Source: Cyclobacterium marinum DSM 745
GTDB lineage: Bacteria; Bacteroidota; Bacteroidia; Cytophagales; Cyclobacteriaceae
Direction of reading: 5' to 3'
Assembly: GCF_000222485.1 (NCBI RefSeq)
Contig: NC_015914.1
Coordinates: forward strand, 4,508,001 to 4,572,000
DNA: 64,000 bases
The notes below the pieces were generated by a model that saw nothing but the letters and a program-made list of their open reading frames with translations, made no database searches and was not told where the DNA came from. A program made the translations under genes and the position numbers. Of the stretch, positions 55,005 through 63,039 are shown in pieces. Positions within the stretch are counted from its first letter, which is position 1, and each line of letters opens with the position of its first letter.

Positions 55005-56471
55005 ATGGAATTAAGTACCATTGACCTGATCGTAATCGGGCTATTCTTTTTACTGATGCTACTCATTGGCGTATGGTCCTATTTTAGGAACAATGATGCT
55101 GAGGATTATTTCGTTGCAGGAGGTAAACTTCCTTGGTGGCTGTCGGGGATATCCCACCACGTATCAGGTTACAGTGGGGCCGTTTTTGTGGCCTATGCAG
55201 GCTTGGCTTATACTCACGGGTTTTCTTTATACATCTGGTGGGCACTGGGTATAGGTTTGTCTGTTGTTATTTCTGCAAAAATTTTCCCTGTATTTTGGGT
55301 ACGCTTAAGGAAAAGGTTCAAAATCCAGTCTCCCCTGGAATTTCTAGCCAACCGATATAACCTAGCCACCCAGCAATTAATGGCATGGAGTGGGGTAATT
55401 TTGAAGTTATTTGATATTGGAGCCAAATGGGCGGCAATAGCTATATTACTGAATGTATTCACTGGAATTTCATTGACCTATGGTATTTTGATTTCAGGTG
55501 GCATCTCCTTGCTTTACATTACCTTTGGAGGTTTGTGGGCAGTAATTATTACCGATTTTGCTCAGTTTATTGTTCAGATCATTGCAGGTCTTGTTATGTT
55601 CTATGTGGTAATCGAGAAACTAGGTGGTATTGAAAGTGTATTTACCGTATGGGATCAATTACCGGAAGGTAATGGAGATCCATTTAATGAGCCCTATACG
55701 GTGGGTTTTGCCCTTCTGTTTTTGTTTATCAATTTTCTGTCTTACAATGGTGGGCAGTGGAATTTGGCTACCAGATACATCTCTTCCCCTTCAGAGCAAG
55801 AAGCTACAAAAGCAGCGCGATTATCCGGTATCCTATACATTATCTGGCCATTGATATTGTTCTTTCCAATGTGGGCAGCTCCCGTGATCCTTCCGGATCT
55901 GGAAGACCCAACACAGTCATATGGGATTTTGACAATGGAATTGTTGCCTGTAGGCTTAATAGGACTGGTAATCGCCTCTCTTTTTGCCAATACAATGTCT
56001 ATGACTTCTTCTGATATCAACACGATTTCAGCAGTAATTACCAGAGACATTTTACCTGCGGTAAATAAAAAATTCAGGGATGGAAAAACCTCTTTATTGA
56101 CGGCAAGAATTACTACTTTCCTATTTACCCTTGGAACAATCCTTGTCGCTCTTCAATTTGAGAAATTTGGAGGAGTTTTGGGATTAATCATTAGTTGGTT
56201 TGGTGCCTTGGTAGGTCCTATTGCTGTTCCAATGTTATTCGGTTTGATTCCATGGTTCAAATCGTGTGGCCCAAAAGCCGCTATTGGATCAATTCTAGTT
56301 GGACTTTTAGCTTTTGTGATTACCAAAAATGTAGATGTTGGAAGTCTGGCACTCGAAATAGGTTTGCCGGTAATTTGCTCTACGATTACTTATATACTGA
56401 TTGGCTTTATTGAGCGAGACAATGTGCCTGAAAAGGTAAAGCAAATGCTTGAAGACGTTTCTCACGAATAG
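55005..56471 (+). CDS. Sodium:solute symporter (SSS family)
   Basis: A 488-residue membrane protein with about 13 hydrophobic segments. The family signature is visible at the start: LIGVWSYFRNNDAEDYFVAGGKLPWWLSGISHHVSGYSG. Later stretches include DFAQFIVQIIAGLVMFYVV and NTMSMTSSDINTISAVITRD. SSS members import sugars, inositol, sialic acid or other small solutes with sodium. Its place after two exported sugar oxidoreductases suggests that it takes up their product, which is an inference; it has its own terminator before and after. Confidence 0.93.
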   Translation: MELSTIDLIVIGLFFLLMLLIGVWSYFRNNDAEDYFVAGGKLPWWLSGISHHVSGYSGAVFVAYAGLAYTHGFSLYIWWALGIGLSVVISAKIFPVFWVRLRKRFKIQSPLEFLANRYNLATQQLMAWSGVILKLFDIGAKWAAIAILLNVFTGISLTYGILISGGISLLYITFGGLWAVIITDFAQFIVQIIAGLVMFYVVIEKLGGIESVFTVWDQLPEGNGDPFNEPYTVGFALLFLFINFLSYNGGQWNLATRYISSPSEQEATKAARLSGILYIIWPLILFFPMWAAPVILPDLEDPTQSYGILTMELLPVGLIGLVIASLFANTMSMTSSDINTISAVITRDILPAVNKKFRDGKTSLLTARITTFLFTLGTILVALQFEKFGGVLGLIISWFGALVGPIAVPMLFGLIPWFKSCGPKAAIGSILVGLLAFVITKNVDVGSLALEIGLPVICSTITYILIGFIERDNVPEKVKQMLEDVSHE

Positions 56472-56495
56472 AAGCAAAAAGTTTAAGCTATTAAT

Positions 56496-56536
56496 AAAAA
56501 AAGGGACCACTTCGTTAAAGTGATCCCTTTTTTTTT
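56496..56536 (+). terminator. Rho-independent terminator after the symporter
   Basis: AAAGGGA and CACTT pair with AAGTG and TCCCTTT (one mismatch) around a 5-nt loop, ending in a long T-run; the A-run on the other side lets it work for the convergent gene too. Confidence 0.88.
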
Positions 56537-56606
56537 ATAGCTGATTTGTTATCATTGAAACGGGCCGCCCAAAGGGTAATTCCGGTTACGTCAAAGCATT
56601 TAATAC

Positions 56607-57446
56607 TTATAACTGAGCTGCTACACGCTTAAAATAGGCAATGCTTTCTTCCACATCAGGAAGATTATTCTCCCAATTGTGCTCGTATTCTGCAGAAAAT
56701 GCTCCTTCAAAACCTTGTCGATGCAATTCATGAAGTACACCAGCTACATTACTTGTGCCTGTTCCCCATGGCAAATCATGAGCATCTCTAACACCAAATT
56801 TGTTTAAATCTTTTATATGAAGGCTGATAATTCTACCTTCTAATTGCTTAAGGCAATCTACAGGATTGAGGCCCGACCTTACCCAGTGGCCAATATCTGC
56901 ACATACACCCATTAATTCTGATCTTCCTTCTAGCATTCTGGAAGCAACCTCTGGATGCCAATAATAAGAAGGTACCGGATGGTTGTGTAAAGCAAGTTTA
57001 ATTTGGTATTCCTCGCAAAGCTTTTCAATTTGGTCAAATTGGTTAGGCTTTGACTCTGAAGTGAGTATTCCTATTCCTAGTTCTTTGGCAAAATCAAATA
57101 ATTTGGGCAAATCCTCATCACTGGCATTGACTACGCCATAAGCTACGGCTTCTATATCGTATTTGTTTAATAAGGCTTTGATTTTTGCTTTACCATCAGC
57201 AGTTATACTTGTAAAATCAGTGGTTTCATTGCCGGATTTACTAATTTTTTGACCGGGATACATTTCTACGTATTTTACTCCTATACTGTTAAGCTTTTCT
57301 AATGTTTCTTCAAGAGAAAAAAGTCTGAAAGTGTAGGCTTGACTGCCCACTTTCCACCCTTTAGGCATCCCTTCCTGGGCCTGAATATGGAAGGATAGCA
57401 TAAGAAAAAGGGATAATAGGCCTAATTTGAATGATTTATTGTTCAT
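56607..57446 (-). CDS. Exported sugar phosphate isomerase/epimerase-like TIM-barrel protein
   Basis: A 279-residue protein of the xylose-isomerase-like TIM-barrel family with a Sec signal (MNNKSFKLGLLSLFLMLSFHIQA). Landmarks: WKVGSQAYTFRLFSLEETLEKL, YVEMYPGQ, KLALHNHPVPSYYW, GVCADIGHWVRSG, RIISLHIKDLN and FSAEYEHNW, which supply the usual Glu, His, Asp and Glu metal ligands. Export implies action on free sugars or keto-glycosides, not sugar phosphates. Relatives in Bacteroidota act in 3-keto-glycoside cleavage together with Gfo/Idh/MocA enzymes, which lie nearby (52529-54925). Confidence 0.87.
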   Translation of the reverse strand: MNNKSFKLGLLSLFLMLSFHIQAQEGMPKGWKVGSQAYTFRLFSLEETLEKLNSIGVKYVEMYPGQKISKSGNETTDFTSITADGKAKIKALLNKYDIEAVAYGVVNASDEDLPKLFDFAKELGIGILTSESKPNQFDQIEKLCEEYQIKLALHNHPVPSYYWHPEVASRMLEGRSELMGVCADIGHWVRSGLNPVDCLKQLEGRIISLHIKDLNKFGVRDAHDLPWGTGTSNVAGVLHELHRQGFEGAFSAEYEHNWENNLPDVEESIAYFKRVAAQL

Positions 57447-57605
57447 AAGAGACAGGTTTGGTTAGTTTTTGAATAATATTTACCAAAACTACTTGATTTT
57501 AGTGAGAGAATGAAATCTATATTTAGTGACGAACAATACCCTCCTCATGATAAGAATTAATGAATTATTAATTGAAAGTGAATCAGGCGGTACGCACTTG
57601 CTTTG

Positions 57606-57613
57606 TATATTTG
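57606..57613 (+). promoter_or_regulatory. Probable -7 box (TATATTTG) for the phosphodiesterase gene
   Basis: Exact TAnnTTTG match 39 bp before the ATG at 57653, within the divergent spacer 57447-57652. No convincing -33 box. Confidence 0.4.
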
Positions 57614-57652
57614 ATCAGAAAAGTGATTTTGTTTAAATAATCCAATTGCCCG

Positions 57653-58444
57653 ATGAGAGGGAGTCTGATATTCCTGTTTGTCTTATTAAATTTACTCTGT
57701 TACCAATTGTCCGCTCTGAGCCAAACTTTGAAGAACGAGAATAATTTTGAGTTAATAGCCCATAGAGGAGGAGTAGTAAACAAACAAATTCCGGAAAACA
57801 GTTTGAAGGCCTTAAATGAGGCAATCAATCGGGGGTATTATATGGTAGAGGTGGATGTGAGGTTGACCAAAGATGGGGTGTTAATTACACATCACGACAA
57901 AGACTTTAAAAGGTATTATGGGGAGGACCGGCTCGTAACAGCCATGACCTGGGAAGAAATTCAGGGACTAACAGGTGATTTGGGGCAAAAGGTCTTGAAG
58001 TTAGAAACTGTCTTGGCTCATTGTGAAGGAAAAATTCAAGTGATGATAGACAACAAAATTCAAGGATTTGAGAAAGAGGCTTTCGATGAAATTATCAACT
58101 TGCTTGATCGGTATGGGTTACGGGGAGAAGCTTTAATGATCGGTACTGAGGCTTCTACGGAATATTTTACCGGAAAGATCAATTTAAGCTGCTCTATAGA
58201 TCAATTGAAAGAGAATGTCAAAAGAAAGGATTTTAATCCCAATAACTATTACCTGTTTTCCAGTGCGATCCCTTCAGCAGAATTTAATTGGGCCAAGGAG
58301 CACTCATTTATGGTGGTGGGGGCTGTGAATACATGGGTCTATGCGCACAAGAAGAAGGAAACTCCAGAAGAAACCATAGAAAAGCTTAAACAAGTGGGAG
58401 TTACCTTTTTTCAAATTGATTCAATATATGAAACCTTTTTTTAA
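57653..58444 (+). CDS. Exported glycerophosphodiester phosphodiesterase
   Basis: A 263-residue GDPD with a signal peptide (about 1-23). The active-site set is present: ELIAHRGG (His37, Arg38), IPENSLKAL (Glu48, Asn49), VEVDVRLTKDGVLITHHD (Glu-x-Asp, His-His-Asp). It should split glycerophosphodiesters into glycerol 3-phosphate and an alcohol. It is separate in origin from the fused GDPD-like domain at 49002. Its stop overlaps the stop of the convergent sulfatase by 4 bp, with no terminator between them. Confidence 0.92.
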   Translation: MRGSLIFLFVLLNLLCYQLSALSQTLKNENNFELIAHRGGVVNKQIPENSLKALNEAINRGYYMVEVDVRLTKDGVLITHHDKDFKRYYGEDRLVTAMTWEEIQGLTGDLGQKVLKLETVLAHCEGKIQVMIDNKIQGFEKEAFDEIINLLDRYGLRGEALMIGTEASTEYFTGKINLSCSIDQLKENVKRKDFNPNNYYLFSSAIPSAEFNWAKEHSFMVVGAVNTWVYAHKKKETPEETIEKLKQVGVTFFQIDSIYETFF

Positions 58445-59859
58445 TTGGTTACCTTTTTGGCTATAAAATCAGGGTTTAAAGTTTTTGGTAGGGGAGCATG
58501 TGTACTTTCCCTCCAATTTTCAATCAAGGTTAACAATTCCTTGGCTTTGTCCGGCTTTTCATTCACGAGGTTATTGCTTTCGGAAATGTCTTCCTTTAGG
58601 TTATAAAGTTCTAAATCACCCTTTTCAAAATATTGGATGAGTTTCCAGTTTCCATACCGAATGGCAGAACCTGGTCGTGTTCTGAATACCGGATCCTGAC
58701 TCTCCGCATTGCCACCTTCAAGGTAAATAGGGAAATGCCAAAAAAACGGCCTTTTTGGAAGATTTTTGCCAGCGGTCAACAGGGGGAGTAAGCTAATTCC
58801 ATCCAAATTTTTATTTTCCGGTTTTTCAATACCCGCCAATTCCAGAAGGGTTGGAAAAATGTCAAGGTTGGTAATCGGCACCTCGGATACCTGTCCGGGA
58901 CGTATCTCGCCAGGCCAAACAGCAAATGCAGGTATTCTAATCCCCCCTTCATAATAAGAACCTTTTCCTGCCCTCAAGGGTCTTTGTTTGGTAACTTTAT
59001 AAAGGCCACCATTGTCGGTAACGAAAAAGATAAAGGTGTTTTCAAACAACTTTTTTTCCTGCAATAAATTAATTAGGCGACCAATATTCCGGTCTAAATT
59101 CTCCACCATGGTAGCATATTTAGCATCGCTTTGACCGTTTGAAGGTGATTTACCAAGGTATTTGTCCAGCAAGCCGGTCACCGGTTGGATAGGTGTATGT
59201 ACTGCGTAAGGGGAATAATTGAGGAAAAATGGTTGTTCTTGATTGTTGGCTATGAAATCGAGTGTTTTGTCCATTACCAGGTCTGTCAGGTAATCATCGC
59301 TTGTAGACTGAATACTTGGTACATTTTTGTAAGGAGGATAATAGCTTCCGGGGTTTCCGGCATCAGAGCCACCGATATTTATATCAAATCCTCGAGTCAA
59401 AGGATCCTTGCTGATGTGCCATTTTCCCGAATGGCAAGTGATGTAACCATTTTGTTGCAGTAATTCTGAGAATAATAGGTGATGGTCAGCAATGGTTGGA
59501 TTATTGACAGTTGGAACAAGCTTTCGGTTTTCAGATTTCCCTCTATCGGAATTTGCCACTGTATATACGCCATGGCGGGGCGTGTTCTCACCACTCATCA
59601 TACAAGCCCTGCTAGGAGCACAATTGGCCGCTGCAGCATAGGCTTGATTAAAAATCACTCCTTTTGATGCCAAAAGGTCCAGGTTGGGGGTTTCATAGAA
59701 TTGACTGCCCATAAAACCTGTATCTCTCCATCCCATGTCATCTACGTTGATCAAGATTATATTTGGAAGGGTATTTTTAGATGCTGCTTCTCTTTGATAG
59801 CCAAAATTATTTAGTGAAATGAATAGCAAAAAGAAGGATAGGGTCATTTCTTTTTTCAT
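58441..59859 (-). CDS. Type I sulfatase (arylsulfatase A-like)
   Basis: The start at ATG 59859 gives a Sec signal (MKKEMTLSFFLLFISLNNFG); an upstream ATG at 59895 only adds hydrophilic residues. The 472-residue protein has the formylglycine motif CAPSRACMMSG with Cys80 and other sulfatase landmarks: NVDDMGWRDTGFMGS (metal), HSGKWHIS and FVTDNGG. It differs from the iduronate-type sulfatase at 33479 and is nearer the arylsulfatase A / acetylgalactosamine-sulfatase pattern. It probably acts in the periplasm on sulfated glycans. No maturase is nearby. Confidence 0.92.
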   Translation of the reverse strand: MKKEMTLSFFLLFISLNNFGYQREAASKNTLPNIILINVDDMGWRDTGFMGSQFYETPNLDLLASKGVIFNQAYAAAANCAPSRACMMSGENTPRHGVYTVANSDRGKSENRKLVPTVNNPTIADHHLLFSELLQQNGYITCHSGKWHISKDPLTRGFDINIGGSDAGNPGSYYPPYKNVPSIQSTSDDYLTDLVMDKTLDFIANNQEQPFFLNYSPYAVHTPIQPVTGLLDKYLGKSPSNGQSDAKYATMVENLDRNIGRLINLLQEKKLFENTFIFFVTDNGGLYKVTKQRPLRAGKGSYYEGGIRIPAFAVWPGEIRPGQVSEVPITNLDIFPTLLELAGIEKPENKNLDGISLLPLLTAGKNLPKRPFFWHFPIYLEGGNAESQDPVFRTRPGSAIRYGNWKLIQYFEKGDLELYNLKEDISESNNLVNEKPDKAKELLTLIENWRESTHAPLPKTLNPDFIAKKVTN

Positions 59860-60170
59860 TTGGATAGGTTTACAATTTGTAAAGTAAAGGGCCAAGATTA
59901 ATGTAGTTGCTAAAAGAAGTTAAATATTGGTATAATCACTGATTTTCTAACATACCGATATTCCTTTTCTGCTATCTTAGAACGAGGTTAAATCTAGGAG
60001 TTATTTTTAGTAATTATTGTGTCAACACAAATTTAATAGAAGGATAGCTAAATAATAGCATAGTTTTTCAATTGACTAAAGCACCAATAAAACAAATAGC
60101 AGCACGTAGAAATGGCCCTTCACACAGGGTATTCACCCTATTAAAGCGTTTAAGTAGAAACGAGAATCAT

Positions 60171-61298
60171 ATGAGACAAATAACATTTCTATTAATTGTA
60201 AGTGTATTGATTTCCTGTCATTCTAAAAATAATGATCAGGGGAGTCATGATACTTTGTATTCGGTAGATACCCTCCTCATTGATTCCAAAGGGCAACCTC
60301 TTTATTTGAAATATCAACTTATAAATTCGAGTATTGACGAGGAGAAACGATCGATTTATTTATTCAATGATTTTAATCATTCAATTGATGAAGTTAATCT
60401 AGATGAATTGGCACTTGTAAATAATTATCCATTCGAAACAGAAGGACCGGATGGTACAGGAGAGCCTGTGAATAACTTTAATGTATTGAAAGATGGTCGG
60501 TTTTTCATTAAATCTTTTAGTAAGTCTGGAGTTTTCGATAGAAGTGGTGCCTTAAAACAAAAAATTGACTGGATAAATTCAATTGATTCAACCGGTATTA
60601 AATATGGAGAGGTCCCCAATATCGAGTTATTGGGTGAGCATACTGGATTGACAGTATTTGGACTCAATTATGATTATAAAAATCGAGAAATAGGTCTTGA
60701 TGTGCTGTCGGTACAGAAAAATGTGGTCAAACGATTTGAGATAGATGCCGAAAGGTCATATCGTGATTTTATTTTGACTGTTGAAGGTACCCAATATGTT
60801 TTAGACCCCAACGTCTTCTTGGTGGTTGAAAATAATTCTATTATAATAAGCCATCAATTTTCAAATGAAGTGCTTTTATTTAATTCTGAAGGCGGATTTA
60901 TAAAAAAAGTAGATTATGAACCTAAATTGACACCTAAGCGGGTCAATAAAGGAAATGAAAAAGGTCTTGCTGATTTGAAACAAGTACGGGAAGAATATAA
61001 AAATTACTTGGGGCAAGTTTGTTTTTATCCACCGGTTTGGGATGAGGTGAATAAACGATACCTCCGTTTATCTACCAAATCGGTATATTCCGAGAAGGAA
61101 TCTAAAAATTCTTTTCTTCCGGAAGTACAAGAATCGAAGGCGTATTTATCTGTATTTGATGTTGATTTCAATTTAGTCTCTGAGTTGGCCATTCCTGAAT
61201 TAACCATGAAACCTACTAAGTATTTCGCCAAAGATGGGAAGCTATGGGTTTTTAAAAATTTCTCAGATGAATTGGGTTTTATTGTTGTTGATATTTGA
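60171..61298 (+). CDS. DUF4221-like beta-propeller lipoprotein (paralogue of 4999-6147)
   Basis: The ATG at 60171 gives a lipoprotein signal (MRQITFLLIVSVLISC, Cys16); an in-frame ATG at 60072 would add a basic extension without a signal and is rejected. The 375-residue protein shares propeller edges with the protein at 4999-6147: VDTLLIDSKGQPLYL, NLDEL, PFETEGPDGTG, KYFAKDGKLWVFKNFSDELGF. It stands alone. Function unknown; a role in sensing or binding at the envelope is possible. The spacer upstream (59860-60170) holds nothing else recognisable. Confidence 0.7.
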   Translation: MRQITFLLIVSVLISCHSKNNDQGSHDTLYSVDTLLIDSKGQPLYLKYQLINSSIDEEKRSIYLFNDFNHSIDEVNLDELALVNNYPFETEGPDGTGEPVNNFNVLKDGRFFIKSFSKSGVFDRSGALKQKIDWINSIDSTGIKYGEVPNIELLGEHTGLTVFGLNYDYKNREIGLDVLSVQKNVVKRFEIDAERSYRDFILTVEGTQYVLDPNVFLVVENNSIIISHQFSNEVLLFNSEGGFIKKVDYEPKLTPKRVNKGNEKGLADLKQVREEYKNYLGQVCFYPPVWDEVNKRYLRLSTKSVYSEKESKNSFLPEVQESKAYLSVFDVDFNLVSELAIPELTMKPTKYFAKDGKLWVFKNFSDELGFIVVDI

Positions 61299-61309
61299 TC
61301 ACGATGTGG

Positions 61310-61327
61310 AAAGCATTAATGCTTTTT
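61310..61327 (+). terminator. Weak hairpin after the DUF4221-like gene
   Basis: The palindrome AAAGCATTAATGCTTT (61310-61325) followed by TT can form a short stem with a TTAA loop and a T-run. It is weak but well placed, 12 bp after the stop. Confidence 0.4.
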
Positions 61328-61449
61328 AAGTATGCTCCTCTCATAATTTAGATGTAAAAAAGAGAATGCCAATACCCTTTTTGTTAGACCCAAACCCTCT
61401 CAGTGTCTTGTCAAGCATACATTTTACACCATAGTTTCTTTCTAATGGT

Positions 61450-61581
61450 CTCGCAAAGCCGCAGAGTCGCAAAGAATTTTTTTTAATACTTGCTACAATA
61501 AAACCTTAAACTAACTGATCAAACGCATAAGTATTCAAAATAAGTACCCAAACCACCTTAGCGTCTTGGCGCCTTAGCGAG
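61450..61581. repeat. Palindromic dispersed repeat, tandem copy 1
   Basis: Ends are imperfect inverted repeats: CTCGCAAAGCCGCAGAGTCG starts it (61450) and CTTAGCGTCTTGGCGCCTTA leads to the right end (61557-61581). The arms are built from short CGCAAAG-like units. The interior (CTACAATAAAACCTTAAACT at 61493) matches copy 2. The design suggests a non-autonomous mobile or REP-type element. Confidence 0.6.
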
Positions 61582-61590
61582 AAATTGATT

Positions 61591-61725
61591 TCACGCAGAG
61601 CCGCGAAGTCGCAAAGGATTTATTTTTGTCCCCAAACTACAATAAAACCCTAAACTAACTTATCAAACCCACAAGTATTCAAAATATTTTTCATTTCCTT
61701 CTTAGCGCCTCTGCGACTTAGCGAG
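61591..61725. repeat. Palindromic dispersed repeat, tandem copy 2
   Basis: Left arm CACGCAGAGCCGCGAAGTCG (61592) and right arm CTTAGCGCCTCTGCGACTTA (61701-61725) enclose an interior close to copy 1 (CTACAATAAAACCCTAAACT at 61637). The interior offset between copies is 144 bp, so the whole unit is duplicated in tandem. Together the copies fill most of the 61299-61753 spacer. Confidence 0.6.
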
Positions 61726-61753
61726 AAAAAGAAATTCAACGTAAATGCATTAC

Positions 61754-62767
61754 TCACGTACTCTCCCTAATAATGATTTCTGGCTTTATTATTTCTGTCC
61801 TAATCTGGCATGACTCCCCCGAAAGTCCGATCTCCTCCAAAATAATTTGAGCTGCCAATTCTCCCATTTCAAAAGAGGGTTGAGCCATAGTAGTGATGGC
61901 AGGGCTGATAAAGCGACTGGTTTCATCGTCTCCAAAACCTGCAACAGATAGCTGTTCTGGAATCTTTATGCCAAGGTTATGGGCAGTATGTATGGTGCCA
62001 ATCGCCAGAATATCGGCAAAACACAGAATTCCATCTGGTTTAACTGTCATGTCCCATAGTTTTTCCAATGCCTGCCCCGCCTGCTCAAATCTAAAATCTT
62101 CAACTTCTACCACATAATCCTTCCTAAAAGGTAATCCTGCCTTTTTTAATGCTTCTTGGTAACCTTTGAGACGATCCTTGCAGCCCCCTAAGGACAATGG
62201 TCCACAGATATAAGCAATATTTTTTCTTCCTTGTTCAATCAAATGTTTAGTGATGGTGTAGGCGCCATTTTTATCATCTGTACTAACCTTTGATGCCTTC
62301 ATGTTCTTACAGGTTCTTTCTAACATTACCACGGGAATGCCTCTTTCAATCACTTGATGAACATGGTTAAAATCCTTTGTCTCTTTTGAGAAGGATATTA
62401 TTATCCCGTCAACTCGGCTGTTGGCCAGTGTTTCTACAATCTCGACTTCCTTGTTGAATGATTCTCCTGACTGAAAAATCATCACTTTATAACCCTCTTT
62501 GTAGGCAATGTTTTCAATTCCTGAAATGGAATTGGACCAAAAATACCTGTTAATGGTAGGGACCACAACACCTATAATCTTAGATTTTTTACTACTAAGG
62601 CTGCTTGCCAATAGGTTTGGATGGTAATCCATTTCTTTGGCCATCTCCAGAACTGCCATTTTGGTTTCTTTCTTTATTTCAGAGGAACCTCTTAATGCCC
62701 GTGATACCGTGGCGATGGAGACATTTAATTTTTCGGCTATATCTTTTATGGTAATGGGTTTCGCCAT
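61754..62767 (-). CDS. LacI-family transcriptional regulator
   Basis: A 337-residue regulator. The N-terminal helix-turn-helix is TIKDIAEKLNVSIATVSRAL (6-25) with the hinge helix HPNLLASSLSSKKS, followed by a periplasmic-binding-protein-like sensor domain (IIGVVVPTINRYFWSNSISG, RVDGIIISF, DGILCFADILAIG, VAGFGDDETSRFISPAITTM). It is divergent from the SusC gene at 63040, and a perfect LacI-type operator lies between them, so it most likely represses both until a sugar binds. Confidence 0.94.
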   Translation of the reverse strand: MAKPITIKDIAEKLNVSIATVSRALRGSSEIKKETKMAVLEMAKEMDYHPNLLASSLSSKKSKIIGVVVPTINRYFWSNSISGIENIAYKEGYKVMIFQSGESFNKEVEIVETLANSRVDGIIISFSKETKDFNHVHQVIERGIPVVMLERTCKNMKASKVSTDDKNGAYTITKHLIEQGRKNIAYICGPLSLGGCKDRLKGYQEALKKAGLPFRKDYVVEVEDFRFEQAGQALEKLWDMTVKPDGILCFADILAIGTIHTAHNLGIKIPEQLSVAGFGDDETSRFISPAITTMAQPSFEMGELAAQIILEEIGLSGESCQIRTEIIKPEIIIREST

Positions 62768-62891
62768 GAAATTTTGGGATTGATTGTAAAGTTTAAATTC
62801 AACTAACTGATTAATAATACTATTTCTAGGTAAAAGCCAATTTAGTATTTTCTAATAAAAGTAAGCTTTAATTGTTTATTTTCTAAATGAT

Positions 62892-62909
62892 AACGTTTTC
62901 GAAAACGTT
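62892..62909. promoter_or_regulatory. LacI-type operator between lacI and susC
   Basis: AACGTTTTCGAAAACGTT is an 18-bp perfect palindrome with the central CG typical of LacI-family sites. It is 125 bp upstream of the regulator start and 131 bp upstream of the SusC start, in a 272-bp divergent spacer. Confidence 0.8.
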
Positions 62910-63039
62910 TACAATACAAAAATTTAAAATTGGTTGTATTGTCTATTATATTGATTGAAAAATATATGTAGTTTAGAATTTAATTCTGGTTCCTAGTGAC
63001 CATGATACTTCGGTATTTTAACTTATAAATAAACCCAAA

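Noticed and set aside
61450..61725. Repeats considered as a short CRISPR array
   Set aside because: Only two units, with near-identical interiors instead of unique spacers, and arms that are inverted, not direct, repeats; no cas genes.
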